Positions 15,499 to 24,741 of a stretch of DNA of 33,128 nucleotides are shown here, piece by piece. The DNA is taken from assembly GCA_013298145.1 (NCBI GenBank), contig JAAFJO010000009.1, positions 77,783 to 110,910 of the forward strand. Reading direction: 5' to 3'. Source of the stretch: Betaproteobacteria bacterium. GTDB taxonomy: Bacteria > Pseudomonadota > Gammaproteobacteria > Burkholderiales > Casimicrobiaceae. Position numbers and translations under genes: made by a program. Position 1 is the stretch's first letter. The number at the start of each line of letters is the position of its first letter. The notes beneath the pieces are model-generated. The model worked only from the letters and a program-made list of their open reading frames with translations, did not search any database and was not told the DNA's origin.

Positions 15499-17538
15499 TT
15501 AGTGTTTCCACTTAAGCACGGATAGCAGATTGTTGAAATCGTCCGTCCAGAACGGTGTGCCCGGTACGCGCTCAAGCGGCGTGCCGCCCTCGATCTTGCC
15601 AAACGCACTCGCATCCTTTGCAAGCAGCACCCAAGTGCTGGTGGAATGCAGCGCGTTGTTTGACTGCGATGGATCCTCAACCACGAGGCCAGCGAGTTTT
15701 TCACGCGCGGCGATCTCAGCGAGCACTGGCGGCAAGTTGAGGAATCGATTTGACACGTGATACGCGAGGATGCCGTTCGATGCGAGCTGGCCCATGAACA
15801 CGCGCACCGCTTCGTCTGTAATCAAATGCATGGGGATCGAGTCGCCCGAAAAGGCGTCTACCGCGAGCACGTTGAACTGATTGTTCGCCTCTCGTTCAAG
15901 CGAGAGCCGCGCATCGCCAATGACGATATCCATCTTCGCCTTGCTATCGCTCAAATACGTGAAGTGCTTTCGCGCGAGTCGCTCCACTTCCGCATTGATC
16001 TCATAGATCCTGCAGGTATCCACTTCACGGCAATACGCAGCGACCGTTCCCACGCCCAAGCCGATCATGCCAATTCGAATACCGGAATAGCTGAGCGGCG
16101 CTTCGATCCGCTTCTGGTTTACCGAGCGCCCAAATCCAGACGTCGGCGTGTAATACGTCGTTGGTTCGCGCCGCCAGGTGTCATGGGTGTATTGCTCGCC
16201 ATGAAGAATCGCGCCGTGCACCATGCGAACCAGGTGGTTATCACTGCCGCGATCATCGTACTCTTTGATCTTCAACACGCCGTAGAAATTTCGAGTCACT
16301 TCGAGTGAGTTGTTGTGTTCGAGCTTCCAAAAATACGCGCCTGTTCCGGCGACGCCCACGGTGAGCGCAACCGCAAACCACTTAAGCAGCGGCTGGGTCT
16401 GCGTCGCAACCGGAACAAACAGAAGCGTCGCCACAAAAAGCGCGAGCGAGGTTTCCAAAAACGTGGGGAACAAGAGCGGTGCGCCGACGCTCACCACGAG
16501 CGCACCCAGCGCGCCCCCCACTGAAATCAGCAAGTAAAAACGCGTGAGCTGCGATGGCTCGGGCTTCGCCAATACGAGCTCGCCGTGGCACACCATACAA
16601 ACGACAAACAGGCCCACGCAAAACACGCTCGTCTGCACGACCAGATCAAACTGATAAGTCTTGTCCACTAGCAGGTAACACATGCCAATCAAGACGACGA
16701 TGAATGGCCCGACGTAATACTGGCGCTTGTACCAACCTTGTCCGTCAAACGTGAGGATGAAGCTCAAGAGATAGAGCACAAGCGGCAACACCCACAAAAG
16801 CGGCACTGAAGCAACGTTTTGCGTGATGTGGTTTGAAACCGCGAGCAGAAGCATCGAGCCCGCTGCAGAAAGCGCGACCCAGCGCAGTTGCGTCACGAGC
16901 GGTGGTAGCGCCCCCGACGTAGCGGATCGCATTCCGACATTCGTCTCGGGCGCGGACTCGCTCCGCCGCGAAACCCGCCAGGCAAGTGTCGCGAGCAAGA
17001 TCACATAGATTGCAAAAAGGATCGACCAGCCGATCGCTTGCTCACGCGTTCCAGTGAACGGCTCAATGGCGAGCGGATAGGCCACCAGCGCGATGAGAGA
17101 CGCGGCGTTAGAAAGTGCAAACAAGCGGTACGGATCGCGCCCAGGATTTAAGCGTGCGAAATAGCTTTGGATGAGCGGCGACGTGGTGGAAAGCAGCAAA
17201 TACGGCAATCCAATCGTGACCGAGAGCAACAACAGAATGCGCGTAATGGGTTCTTCCGCGCCCTGCGGCTTCAACGCGTCTGGCGCGATGATGGGCAGCA
17301 CCAGCAAACACGCGAGTGCGAGCGCGATATGCAAAAGCGGCTGCCGCTTGGGGCCGAGCGCGCGTGGCGTCACATCAGCATACGCGTAGCCCAGGAGCAG
17401 CGCCGCTTGGAAAAACAGCATGCAGGTCGTCCACACCGCCGACGAGCCACCGAACCACGGCAAGATTTGTTTCGCGATGAGCGGTTGGACGAGAAAAAGC
17501 AGAAACGCGGAAAGCGCGACGGTCAGGTAGAAGTGCAT
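15499..17538 (-). CDS. Fused membrane transporter-like/spermidine synthase-like protein
   Basis: A 679-residue protein of the group annotated as fused MFS/spermidine synthase. Residues 1-420 hold about a dozen hydrophobic helices, starting MHFYLTVALSAFLLFLVQPL. Residues 450-679 form a class I methyltransferase/polyamine-synthase fold. It has GLGVGT (493-498), the acidic YEIN (E513) that would contact the nucleoside ribose, GDARLSLE (541-548), DAFSGDSIP from Asp561 and WTDD (664-667). Whether it makes polyamines is unknown. Related fusions lack direct biochemical proof. The gene begins 78 bases after paaE on the same strand, so readthrough from the paa operon is possible. The ATG at 17538 has only a distant GAGG. 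Confidence 0.85.
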   Translation of the reverse strand: MHFYLTVALSAFLLFLVQPLIAKQILPWFGGSSAVWTTCMLFFQAALLLGYAYADVTPRALGPKRQPLLHIALALACLLVLPIIAPDALKPQGAEEPITRILLLLSVTIGLPYLLLSTTSPLIQSYFARLNPGRDPYRLFALSNAASLIALVAYPLAIEPFTGTREQAIGWSILFAIYVILLATLAWRVSRRSESAPETNVGMRSATSGALPPLVTQLRWVALSAAGSMLLLAVSNHITQNVASVPLLWVLPLVLYLLSFILTFDGQGWYKRQYYVGPFIVVLIGMCYLLVDKTYQFDLVVQTSVFCVGLFVVCMVCHGELVLAKPEPSQLTRFYLLISVGGALGALVVSVGAPLLFPTFLETSLALFVATLLFVPVATQTQPLLKWFAVALTVGVAGTGAYFWKLEHNNSLEVTRNFYGVLKIKEYDDRGSDNHLVRMVHGAILHGEQYTHDTWRREPTTYYTPTSGFGRSVNQKRIEAPLSYSGIRIGMIGLGVGTVAAYCREVDTCRIYEINAEVERLARKHFTYLSDSKAKMDIVIGDARLSLEREANNQFNVLAVDAFSGDSIPMHLITDEAVRVFMGQLASNGILAYHVSNRFLNLPPVLAEIAAREKLAGLVVEDPSQSNNALHSTSTWVLLAKDASAFGKIEGGTPLERVPGTPFWTDDFNNLLSVLKWKH

Positions 17539-17616
17539 CCCGAAATGCTACCTCGCGCGCCCCGCCATCGAGGCTTACGCGGCGCGAACATCACCGTTTT
17601 GAAGTGAGCTTTGGCG

Positions 17617-18726
17617 CTAGCGCGCGTCGTAGGTGATCTTTACGTAGGGCGTTACGGGTCGCGATTGGCAAGTGAGCACAAAACCGCGCTTCAATTCATG
17701 TTCCTCGAGCGTGTAGTTCGCATCCATCCGTACTTCGCCCTCCAAAACGCGCGCGCGACAGGTGCAGCACACACCCGCCTTGCATGCATACGGCGCGTCT
17801 ATCCCGGCGTCGAGCGCGACGTCGAGCACGGTCTGGCCTTCGTAGGCGATCGTCACCTCTCGCTCTATCCCATCAGCGATGAGCGTCATGCGTGCGCGGG
17901 GCGCAGCTGCGTCCGCAGCCAGCGCGTCCCCCGAGCGAGCCGAAGCATCGTCGGAGCCCGATTTGCGCGCCGCGGCGACCGGGCTAGCGGCGAAGCGCTC
18001 GAAGTGAATGCGCTCTTTAGCCATTCCGCAGAGCGAAAGCGCAGAACGCGCCCCTTCAAGCATCGTTTCAGGGCCACAAATGTAGGCCTCACCGAATGAC
18101 GGGAACATTCGATTTTCTTGAATGATCGACAGAATCTTTTCTTGATCGATTCTCCCAGAAGAAATGGGCGATTCCATTGGTTCCTGACTCAGCACGTGGA
18201 CCACTTGAAAACGAGCCAAGAATCGATCCCGTAGGTCTTCAATCTGCTCTTTGAAAATGATGTCGCGCACTCTACGGTTTCCGTACAGCAGCGTGATCGA
18301 CGAATCAGGCTCGCGCGTGAGCAGCGTCGTGGCAATCGACAACATCGGCGTGATCCCGCTGCCGGCAGCGATCATCAACACGTGGCGTTTCGTCTCCCGC
18401 GCGGGCAGGAAGCAAAACTTGCCATCCGGTGGCATCACATCGATGCTGTCACCCGCCTTCAGTTTGGAATTGGCGAACTGCGAAAAGCGCCCGCCCGCCA
18501 CGCGTTTCACCGCCACCCGCCATTCGCCCGAATCCGGCGCGCTACAGAGCGAATAAGAACGCCTGAGCGTTTCGCCATCAACATTGGCGCGAAGATTGAC
18601 GTACTGACCTGCCTGAAAGACAAACGTGTCGCGCAGCTCCGGCGGCACATCAAACGCAATCGAAACGCAATCTTTGGTTTCTCTGCGCACGTCTTTCACA
18701 GTTAACGGAAAAAAGTGAGTTGCCAT
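17617..18726 (-). CDS. paaE: 1,2-phenylacetyl-CoA epoxidase reductase subunit PaaE
   Basis: A 369-residue iron-sulfur flavoprotein that passes electrons from NADPH to the diiron centre of PaaA. The ferredoxin-reductase FAD domain (about 1-110) has RRSYSLCS. The NAD(P)-binding domain (about 115-240) has AAGSGITPMLSI and YGNRRVRDIIF. A low-complexity Ala/Ser/Asp linker follows (about 251-277). The C-terminal plant-type 2Fe-2S domain has ligands Cys315, Cys320, Cys323 and Cys353 (CKAGVCCTC). The gene starts three bases after the paaC stop with its ribosome site inside paaC, so it belongs to the paaABC transcript. The usual paaD is missing between paaC and paaE. Confidence 0.95.
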   Translation of the reverse strand: MATHFFPLTVKDVRRETKDCVSIAFDVPPELRDTFVFQAGQYVNLRANVDGETLRRSYSLCSAPDSGEWRVAVKRVAGGRFSQFANSKLKAGDSIDVMPPDGKFCFLPARETKRHVLMIAAGSGITPMLSIATTLLTREPDSSITLLYGNRRVRDIIFKEQIEDLRDRFLARFQVVHVLSQEPMESPISSGRIDQEKILSIIQENRMFPSFGEAYICGPETMLEGARSALSLCGMAKERIHFERFAASPVAAARKSGSDDASARSGDALAADAAAPRARMTLIADGIEREVTIAYEGQTVLDVALDAGIDAPYACKAGVCCTCRARVLEGEVRMDANYTLEEHELKRGFVLTCQSRPVTPYVKITYDAR

Positions 18727-18729
18727 CCG

Positions 18730-19458
18730 CTACCAAACCGCTTCGGGATGCTCGCGCGCCAGCGATTGCATTTCATGGAGGAGCGCCGAGAGCGCCTGCT
18801 TTGCATTCGCCTCAAAGGCATGATGATCGCCATTTGCGTTGACCGGAAACGCAGCGAGCGTTGCCTCTGCCATCACCTCGGCAACGAACGCGCGCCATTC
18901 GTTCTCACGGTGAGCGCGATCCGTTCCGTCGATTTCAGTGGCAAGGAGTGCGGGCACCCAGGGCGCAAGGGTTGATATCGCGTGTTCGATTCTGCGACGT
19001 GATTCGGCGGTGCCATCGCCGAATCGAATCGTCCAATCGCTTGCATGACGGCGTTGCACTCGTGCGGCTTTCTCGGCCTCGACCGCGATTGCGGCCAGTT
19101 CAGGATCGCGCCCAACGGCGAGAGCGCGCCAGAGCGGCACAAACCACGCCGAAAGAATCAGCGAACGCAGTACGGTTTGCGCGTAGTCACCGTTTTCAAC
19201 GGCAGCAATCGCAACGTTTTGGAAAGCGTCCGGCCCACGAAAATAGGCGAGCTTATCCTCGGTCAAGCCGTTGCCTGCGCGCGATGAGTAGAGCTGGTAG
19301 AGCAAGCGCGCCTGCCCAATGACATCAAGCGCGGTATTGGTAAGCGCGATATCTTCTTCGAGCTGAGGGCCGTGACCGCACCACTCGGAAAGTCGATGCC
19401 CCCACACAAGACAACTGTCCGCGATGAGCAAGAGCGATTGCGAAGGAAGCGCGCTCAT
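18730..19458 (-). CDS. paaC: 1,2-phenylacetyl-CoA epoxidase structural subunit PaaC
   Basis: A 242-residue ferritin-like subunit that pairs with PaaA in the epoxidase core but lacks a complete metal site. Family segments include LIADSCLVWGHRLSEWCGHGPQ, LEEDIALTNTALDVIGQARL and ENGDYAQTVLRSLILSAW. The length is close to the E. coli protein (about 248 residues). The ATG overlaps the paaB stop (TAATG), so translation is coupled. The C-terminus ends HPEAVW, followed by TAG and three bases later the paaE ATG. Confidence 0.95.
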   Translation of the reverse strand: MSALPSQSLLLIADSCLVWGHRLSEWCGHGPQLEEDIALTNTALDVIGQARLLYQLYSSRAGNGLTEDKLAYFRGPDAFQNVAIAAVENGDYAQTVLRSLILSAWFVPLWRALAVGRDPELAAIAVEAEKAARVQRRHASDWTIRFGDGTAESRRRIEHAISTLAPWVPALLATEIDGTDRAHRENEWRAFVAEVMAEATLAAFPVNANGDHHAFEANAKQALSALLHEMQSLAREHPEAVW

Positions 19459-19769
19459 TACATATGACCAATCTCTTCAGGAATGTCGTAGAAGGTCGGG
19501 TGACGATAAATCTTTGATGCCATCGGATCAAAATTTTCGTTTTTAAGCGCTGGATCACTCGCGGTAATTGCCTTCGAAGGCACCACCCAAATCGAGACGC
19601 CTTCTTGCCGCCGCGTGTACACGTCGCGAGCCAGCGCAATCGCGTGCTCGGCATCACTCGCGTGAAGGCTGCCGACGTGTTTGTGATCGAGCCCCTGCTT
19701 CGAGCGAATGAAGACTTCGAAGAGCGGCCAATCGGTAGGCGCGAGGCTTTTGGCGTTGCTATCGCTCAT
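19458..19769 (-). CDS. paaB: 1,2-phenylacetyl-CoA epoxidase subunit PaaB
   Basis: A 103-residue small subunit of the phenylacetyl-CoA epoxidase. It carries the family pattern [41 protein letters not shown] and a VSIWVVPS strand. In E. coli PaaB bridges PaaAC units and is needed for full activity. The start codon overlaps the end of paaA by four bases (ATGA) and the stop overlaps the start of paaC, the tight spacing typical of this operon. Confidence 0.95.
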   Translation of the reverse strand: MSDSNAKSLAPTDWPLFEVFIRSKQGLDHKHVGSLHASDAEHAIALARDVYTRRQEGVSIWVVPSKAITASDPALKNENFDPMASKIYRHPTFYDIPEEIGHM

Positions 19770-20779
19770 GCGGCCTCCAGCGCGCCCGCGCGCGCAACGG
19801 CGCGTGCAGCATGTTTCGCAGCGTGCGCGCTTGCCGCATCGCGAACCCAGCGCCCTTCTTCAAACGCCGAGATCCGGTCATTCATTCGAGCCTCGTTACA
19901 TGGGCCTTGACCGTTGACCACGCGCCAAAACTCGTCCCAATCGATCTTTCCAAAGTCATAGTGACCGCGCGCTGGATTCCAGCGAAGCGCTGGGTCTGGA
20001 ATGCTCAAGCCGAGGAACTCCGCTTGCGCCACCGTAACGTCGACAAACTTTTGCCTCAGCTCATCGTTGCTGATTCGCTTGATGCCGTACGCGCTTGCCT
20101 GACCGGTGTGCGTGGAATCGGAATCATGCGGGCCAAACATCATGAGGGTAGGCCACCACCAGCGATTGAGCGATTCTTGCGCCATTGCCTTCTGCTCGGG
20201 CGTGCCCTCGCACAGCGCGCGCACGATATCGAAGCCTTGACGCTGATGAAAGGATTCTTCTTTGCAAATTCGAATCATCGCGCGCGCGTAGGGGCCATAG
20301 CTGCAGCGGCAGAGCGGCACTTGATTCATGATTGCCGCGCCGTCCACAAGCCAACCAATCGTGCCAATGTCAGCCCAGGTTTTCGTTTCGTAATTGAAGA
20401 TGCTTGAATATTTCGCTTTGCCGGAGTGAAGCGCGTCAATGAGTTGCTCGCGCGATACGCCCAGGGTTTCTGCGGCGGCGTAAAGATAGAGGCCGTGGCC
20501 GCCCTCGTCTTGCACTTTTGCAAGCAGGATTTCTTTGCGCTTCAGCGATGGTGCACGCGTAATCCAGCCGCCTTCAGGCAGCATGCCAACCACTTCGGAG
20601 TGCGCATGCTGCGAAATCTGGCGAACGAGAGTTTTTCGATACGCCTCCGGCATCCAGTCTTGCGGCTCGATCTTCTCGTCGTCTGCGATGCGGGCGAGGA
20701 ACGCGTCTTCGGCGGCGCCATCGTCGCTTGCGGCCGACGTCCGCAGTGTGGGATCGGTGTCAATAGCCTGCGTATACAT
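19766..20779 (-). CDS. paaA: 1,2-phenylacetyl-CoA epoxidase catalytic subunit PaaA
   Basis: A 337-residue diiron oxygenase subunit that epoxidises the aromatic ring of phenylacetyl-CoA. Diiron ligand segments are visible as [13 protein letters not shown] (ExxH) and [11 protein letters not shown] (ExxxH), along with [26 protein letters not shown]. The frame extends two codons upstream to a TTG at 20785. However, the GGAG ribosome site is only one or two bases from that TTG and seven bases from the ATG at 20779, so ATG is the better start. It is the first gene of paaABCE. The C-terminal 25 residues are Ala-rich, as in many homologues. Confidence 0.96.
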   Translation of the reverse strand: MYTQAIDTDPTLRTSAASDDGAAEDAFLARIADDEKIEPQDWMPEAYRKTLVRQISQHAHSEVVGMLPEGGWITRAPSLKRKEILLAKVQDEGGHGLYLYAAAETLGVSREQLIDALHSGKAKYSSIFNYETKTWADIGTIGWLVDGAAIMNQVPLCRCSYGPYARAMIRICKEESFHQRQGFDIVRALCEGTPEQKAMAQESLNRWWWPTLMMFGPHDSDSTHTGQASAYGIKRISNDELRQKFVDVTVAQAEFLGLSIPDPALRWNPARGHYDFGKIDWDEFWRVVNGQGPCNEARMNDRISAFEEGRWVRDAASAHAAKHAARAVARAGALEAA

Positions 20780-21140
20780 CTTCAATCTCCGAATGCGCTA
20801 CGCGCGGGAAATACGTTGGTCGATTTGTCTACAAAAAAGCCGTGCGTGCAAATAAAGCGGGGCGCAGAGCTTTTTTGCTGTGAGCTGCGCCGCTAACGCA
20901 TATCTCGCTTGCTATCGTATTCCCGACTGACCGGTCAGTCAATTATGAGAACCAGTAAACCACCAGTTTAGGTAGGGTCGCGTATTCCGCACTGTACGGA
21001 GTCGCACTAGGGCGCTACCATCCACATACAGTCGAAGTTGCGAAGTCGCAGCCCATGAGATTGCTTACAACGCACGCCCGATTCGGCACTGACGAGTCGG
21101 CTTATACGCGACATTGAAGCGCGAACGAGGGAGTTATTTG
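20780..21140. other. Divergent control region between paaA and the GGDEF/EAL gene
   Basis: About 360 bases without a gene. It contains the paaA promoter and palindromic operator (20914-20942) and, in the paaA leader, an inverted repeat CAAAAAAGC (20832-20840)/GCTTTTTTG (20869-20877). I found no second regulator gene or clear promoter for the plus-strand gene. Confidence 0.7.
20914..20942 (-). promoter_or_regulatory. paaABCE promoter overlapped by a 16-bp palindromic operator
   Basis: On the minus strand there is TTGACT (20937-20942), a 17-base spacer and TACGAT (20914-20919), a good sigma-70 promoter pointing at paaA. The palindrome GACTGACCGGTCAGTC (20925-20940) is perfect over 16 bases and overlaps the -35 box and most of the spacer. 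This is the expected layout for a repressor operator. TetR-type PaaR regulators are known to control phenylacetate genes in betaproteobacteria and are the natural candidate, but no such gene is in the window. Confidence 0.78.
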
Positions 21141-23858
21141 TTGGTCTCGCGGATTTCACAGCTGACCAAAATTCCGTTTGGGACGAATGAACCACTTTTG
21201 CAACGCGCGCTGGCTGCGGGCGGCATTGGTTTGTGGGATTACCTCCCCGACAGCGGCTTCATCGACCTTTACCACAACGTCATTTCGTTCAAACGTCTGG
21301 GGCCGGGGCGCTATTACGGCCCGGTGACCGACTTCCTCGATTTCTTGCTGCCTGAGGATCGCTCAAGCATGGAGCGCCTGCTCGAGCAATGCGCGAGCGG
21401 CGCAGAGAGCGTCGAACTCGAGTTTCGCGTTTCATCCAGCTCCAACCGGACGGTGTGGCTCTCGTGCCGCGGTAACCGTGCCTCCCTTGAAGACGGCCGC
21501 ATCCGCTATGTGGGCACGTTGGCGGATGTCACACACCGAACCGAGCGTGAGTTGCGGTCGCTGCAATTCCACGAATCGCTTTTTGCCCTAGCCCGCGACC
21601 CCTCCGTGGTTGCGTCCGCAAGCCTTGCAGAAACCATTGGTTCGATCCTTACTGAGGTGGGCGACAAGCTCGAAGTCACTCGCGCGAGCCTTTGGCAATT
21701 CGTTGACCGGGATGCTCACGTCCTGCGTTGCAAGTATCTGCACGATACGCGCAACGCCTCCGTTAGCGCTGACAATATTGAAATTACGCAGGCTCGCTAT
21801 CCGCTTTATTTGGCGGCGATCCGTCAGCGGCGAACCCTGGCAGTGGAAGATGCATTGACCGATCCGCTACTCGCGGAATTCCGCGACGAGTATCTTCCGC
21901 AGACGGATGTGCGCGCTCTGCTTGATGTGCCAGTCTTCGTTCGCGGCGAACTTTGGGGCGTGGTCTGTTTCGAGGATTGCACGAGCACGCGCGCATGGAA
22001 TCGCGACGAGCAAACGTATGCATCATCAGGGATTGATCTGCTGATGGTCGGTGTCGAGTCGGCGCAACGTCTCAAGACTGAACGTGAGCTTCTACAAACA
22101 CGCGAGCGTCATCGCGCTTTTGTGCAGGCGGCCCCTGATCCCATATGGTGCATCGACATTGATCCACCGATCAACGTAACGGAGACGCCCCAGGCTCAAA
22201 TCGAGCGGCTTCGCACACAGGCCCGTGTCACCGATGCCAATGCCGCGTTTATGCGCGATTACGTGCTCACGGACGATCGCATCATTGGGCGCGCGATTGG
22301 CGAAACGATGCCTGAGCTTTTTAAAGGCAGCTCGCTTCGCGATTGGGTTGATCGCGGCTATCGATTGGTCGAACGAGAATTGATCCAGCGCGGCCGCGGA
22401 GAGGCACCCGCGAATTGGCTTTCACTTTCATTGCTGGGTGTTGTTGAAGATGGCAAGCTGATACGGATGTGGGGCGCGCGCCGAAACATCACTGATCGTA
22501 AGCGCTACCAGTCACTGCTCGAACACCTCGCTTACCGCGATCCACTGACGGGCTTACTGAACCGCCAGCGCATGGTGGCCGAGATCACAGATGTGTGCAC
22601 TACGCGTGCGCGCGATGCGATGCCCGAACCTGCAGCGTTTCTGCTCATCGATCTCAATCTTTTCAAGGATATTAACGATACGCTCGGCCACGCTTCGGGC
22701 GACGAGGTGTTACGTCAAATGCGTCACCGTCTTGAAAGCGTCATCAAAGACACAAACGCCGTTGCTGCCCGCTTAGGGGGCGATGAATTCGCGATTTTTG
22801 CTCGCGACGTCGGCACGGGTGAAGGCGCATTGAGGCTAGGCGAAGCGGTAGGCGAGGCGATGCGTGAGCCGTTTCTGATCGCAAACAGCAAGTTTCACCT
22901 GTCTGCAAGCATCGGCGCCGCACTTTTTCCGATCCATGGCACGACCTTCTCGGAGCTCTCGCGGGCCGCGGACGAGGCGATGTATCACGCGAAAAACACA
23001 GGGGGCGGCACGCGGCTTTTCAGTCGCGCGACAGTGGTGTTCGAGCAGAAGAAGCTTGGTCTCTTGGCGCGGCTCCCTGCCGCTATTGAATCGGGTGAAC
23101 TCACGCTTGAGTTTCAACCGCTGATCCATGTCGGCTCTCGTAAGCCTGCACGTATGGAAGCGCTCGTGAGATGGAACCATCCAGAATATGGTCGGCTTGC
23201 TGCGCGCGACTTTGTACACAAGGCCGAAATGTCCGACTCGATCCGGCAGTTAACGAGATGGGTGATCGACAACGCGGCACGCGCCGCAAAAGCGTGGCAG
23301 AGCATCGCCCCCGGGGTGGGTGTTTCGATCAATATTTCACCGCGGCTTTTGGGTGATTCTGCAATCGTCGCACACTTACAGCTCGCGATTGCGCAGAGCG
23401 GGCTGCCAACGAAGTTAATGGATCTGGAGATCACGGAAACTTCGCTCATTCATAATCAAGATCGCGCGGCACAGGTGCTCGAAGACTGCAGGGCGCTCGG
23501 GTTTTCGATCGTGATTGATGACTACGGTGTTGGCTTTTGCTCGCTCTCGTATCTGCGTCGGCTACCGCTTCGCGGACTCAAGATCGATCACTCATTTGTT
23601 CAACGCATGTCGGAGAGCGCCGAGGACGGGATCATCGTGCAATCGACCATCACACTCGCACACAACCTCGGTCTCACCGTGGTCGCGGAAGGGGTGGAAG
23701 ACAGCGCGTCCTTAGTTCAGCTCCAGACCTACGGTTGCGATTTCGCTCAGGGGTTCGGGATTGCGGTGCCGATGAGCGAAGCGGATACTCAAGAGTGGCT
23801 GCGCGCTCGAGTGGGCAATGGGAACGGGTCAACCGCACGCGCCGTCACTGTCGCTTAG
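21141..23858 (+). CDS. PAS-GAF-PAS-GGDEF-EAL cyclic-di-GMP signalling protein
   Basis: A 905-residue cytoplasmic-looking protein without membrane helices. Order: PAS (about 20-135), GAF (145-310), PAS (322-455), GGDEF (462-626) and EAL (636-885). The cyclase motif GGDEF (546-550) is intact, but I see no RxxD inhibitory site before it. The EAL domain has EAL (673-675), Asn731, Glu763, Asp793-Asp794, Lys814, Glu850 and Gln870, so phosphodiesterase activity is plausible. Its loop-6 sequence DDYGVGFCSL departs from the usual DDFGTGYSSL. The frame extends to a TTG at 21114. The ribosome site GGGAG (21129-21133) best fits a TTG at 21141, which I used; the TTG at 21138 is the alternative. It is divergent from paaA and precedes paaG. 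Confidence 0.9.
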   Translation: MVSRISQLTKIPFGTNEPLLQRALAAGGIGLWDYLPDSGFIDLYHNVISFKRLGPGRYYGPVTDFLDFLLPEDRSSMERLLEQCASGAESVELEFRVSSSSNRTVWLSCRGNRASLEDGRIRYVGTLADVTHRTERELRSLQFHESLFALARDPSVVASASLAETIGSILTEVGDKLEVTRASLWQFVDRDAHVLRCKYLHDTRNASVSADNIEITQARYPLYLAAIRQRRTLAVEDALTDPLLAEFRDEYLPQTDVRALLDVPVFVRGELWGVVCFEDCTSTRAWNRDEQTYASSGIDLLMVGVESAQRLKTERELLQTRERHRAFVQAAPDPIWCIDIDPPINVTETPQAQIERLRTQARVTDANAAFMRDYVLTDDRIIGRAIGETMPELFKGSSLRDWVDRGYRLVERELIQRGRGEAPANWLSLSLLGVVEDGKLIRMWGARRNITDRKRYQSLLEHLAYRDPLTGLLNRQRMVAEITDVCTTRARDAMPEPAAFLLIDLNLFKDINDTLGHASGDEVLRQMRHRLESVIKDTNAVAARLGGDEFAIFARDVGTGEGALRLGEAVGEAMREPFLIANSKFHLSASIGAALFPIHGTTFSELSRAADEAMYHAKNTGGGTRLFSRATVVFEQKKLGLLARLPAAIESGELTLEFQPLIHVGSRKPARMEALVRWNHPEYGRLAARDFVHKAEMSDSIRQLTRWVIDNAARAAKAWQSIAPGVGVSINISPRLLGDSAIVAHLQLAIAQSGLPTKLMDLEITETSLIHNQDRAAQVLEDCRALGFSIVIDDYGVGFCSLSYLRRLPLRGLKIDHSFVQRMSESAEDGIIVQSTITLAHNLGLTVVAEGVEDSASLVQLQTYGCDFAQGFGIAVPMSEADTQEWLRARVGNGNGSTARAVTVA

Positions 23859-23952
23859 CGAGCGTTGAGTTTCATATCGCGGGGCCGCGTCTCCTTTGCG
23901 TGGCAGAGCGCACGTAAACTGCGGAGACTGTCTTTGCCAGAATCCGAATTCA

Positions 23953-24741
23953 ATGAGCTACGAAGCCATCCTGTTTACTGTTGAGCACGCCGTGGCGCGC
24001 ATCACCTTGAATCGCCCCGAGCGACTTAACTCGTTCACCAATGTCATGCATGCAGAGCTTCGCGATGCAATCGCGCGATCGGTCGCCGAGCACGCGCGCG
24101 TGCTCGTGATCACGGGTGCGGGCAAAGGTTTTTGCGCTGGGCAAGACTTGAATGATCGATCAGTCGCCCCCGGCCAGAGCGCCGTGGATCTCGGCGAATC
24201 AATGGAGAAAAACTACGCGCCGCTCGTGCAATCGATCCGAGCGCTGCCGATGCCTGTCATCGCGGCCGTCAATGGCGTCGCTGCGGGCGCCGGCTGCAAT
24301 TTCGCATTGGCGTGTGATCTCACCATCGCCACCGAAAGCGCGAGCTTTCTGCAGCCGTTTTGCAAACTAGGGCTCATTCCCGATACGGGCGGATCGTATT
24401 TCCTTCCGCGTTTGGTGGGTACGCAACGCGCGATGGGCCTTGCCTTGCTCGGCGACAAACTCACCGCGAAGCGAGCGGCTGAGATCGGGCTCATCTGGGA
24501 GTGCGTGGCAGATGATGAGTTTGCCGCTCGTGTCGATGCCGTTGCCCAGCAACTCGCGTCGGGCCCAACTCAGGGCTATGCTCGTACCAAGCACGCGCTC
24601 TATGCGAGCGCCAATCATTCACTCGATGAGCAGCTCGCGCTCGAAGGCCAACTCATGCGCGAATGTGGCCATTCAGCGGATTACAAAGAGGGCGTTGCTG
24701 CGTTCAAAGAAAAGCGCGCCGCGCGCTTCGTAGGGCGGTAG
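23953..24741 (+). CDS. paaG: 2-(1,2-epoxy-1,2-dihydrophenyl)acetyl-CoA isomerase PaaG
   Basis: A 262-residue crotonase-fold enzyme that converts the ring-1,2-epoxide made by PaaABCE to the seven-membered oxepin-CoA. It shares with known PaaG the segments TLNRPERLNSF, GKGFCAGQDLNDR (58-69), NGVAAGAGCNFALACDL and KLGLIPDTGGSYFLPRLVG. The active-site Asp is Asp144, and the C-terminus has SADYKEGVAAFKEKR. The open frame runs upstream to 23896, but the ATG at 23953 gives the family start MSYEAILF. No good ribosome site is seen. It lies 94 bases after the GGDEF/EAL gene on the same strand and separate from the paaABCE operon. Confidence 0.9.
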   Translation: MSYEAILFTVEHAVARITLNRPERLNSFTNVMHAELRDAIARSVAEHARVLVITGAGKGFCAGQDLNDRSVAPGQSAVDLGESMEKNYAPLVQSIRALPMPVIAAVNGVAAGAGCNFALACDLTIATESASFLQPFCKLGLIPDTGGSYFLPRLVGTQRAMGLALLGDKLTAKRAAEIGLIWECVADDEFAARVDAVAQQLASGPTQGYARTKHALYASANHSLDEQLALEGQLMRECGHSADYKEGVAAFKEKRAARFVGR

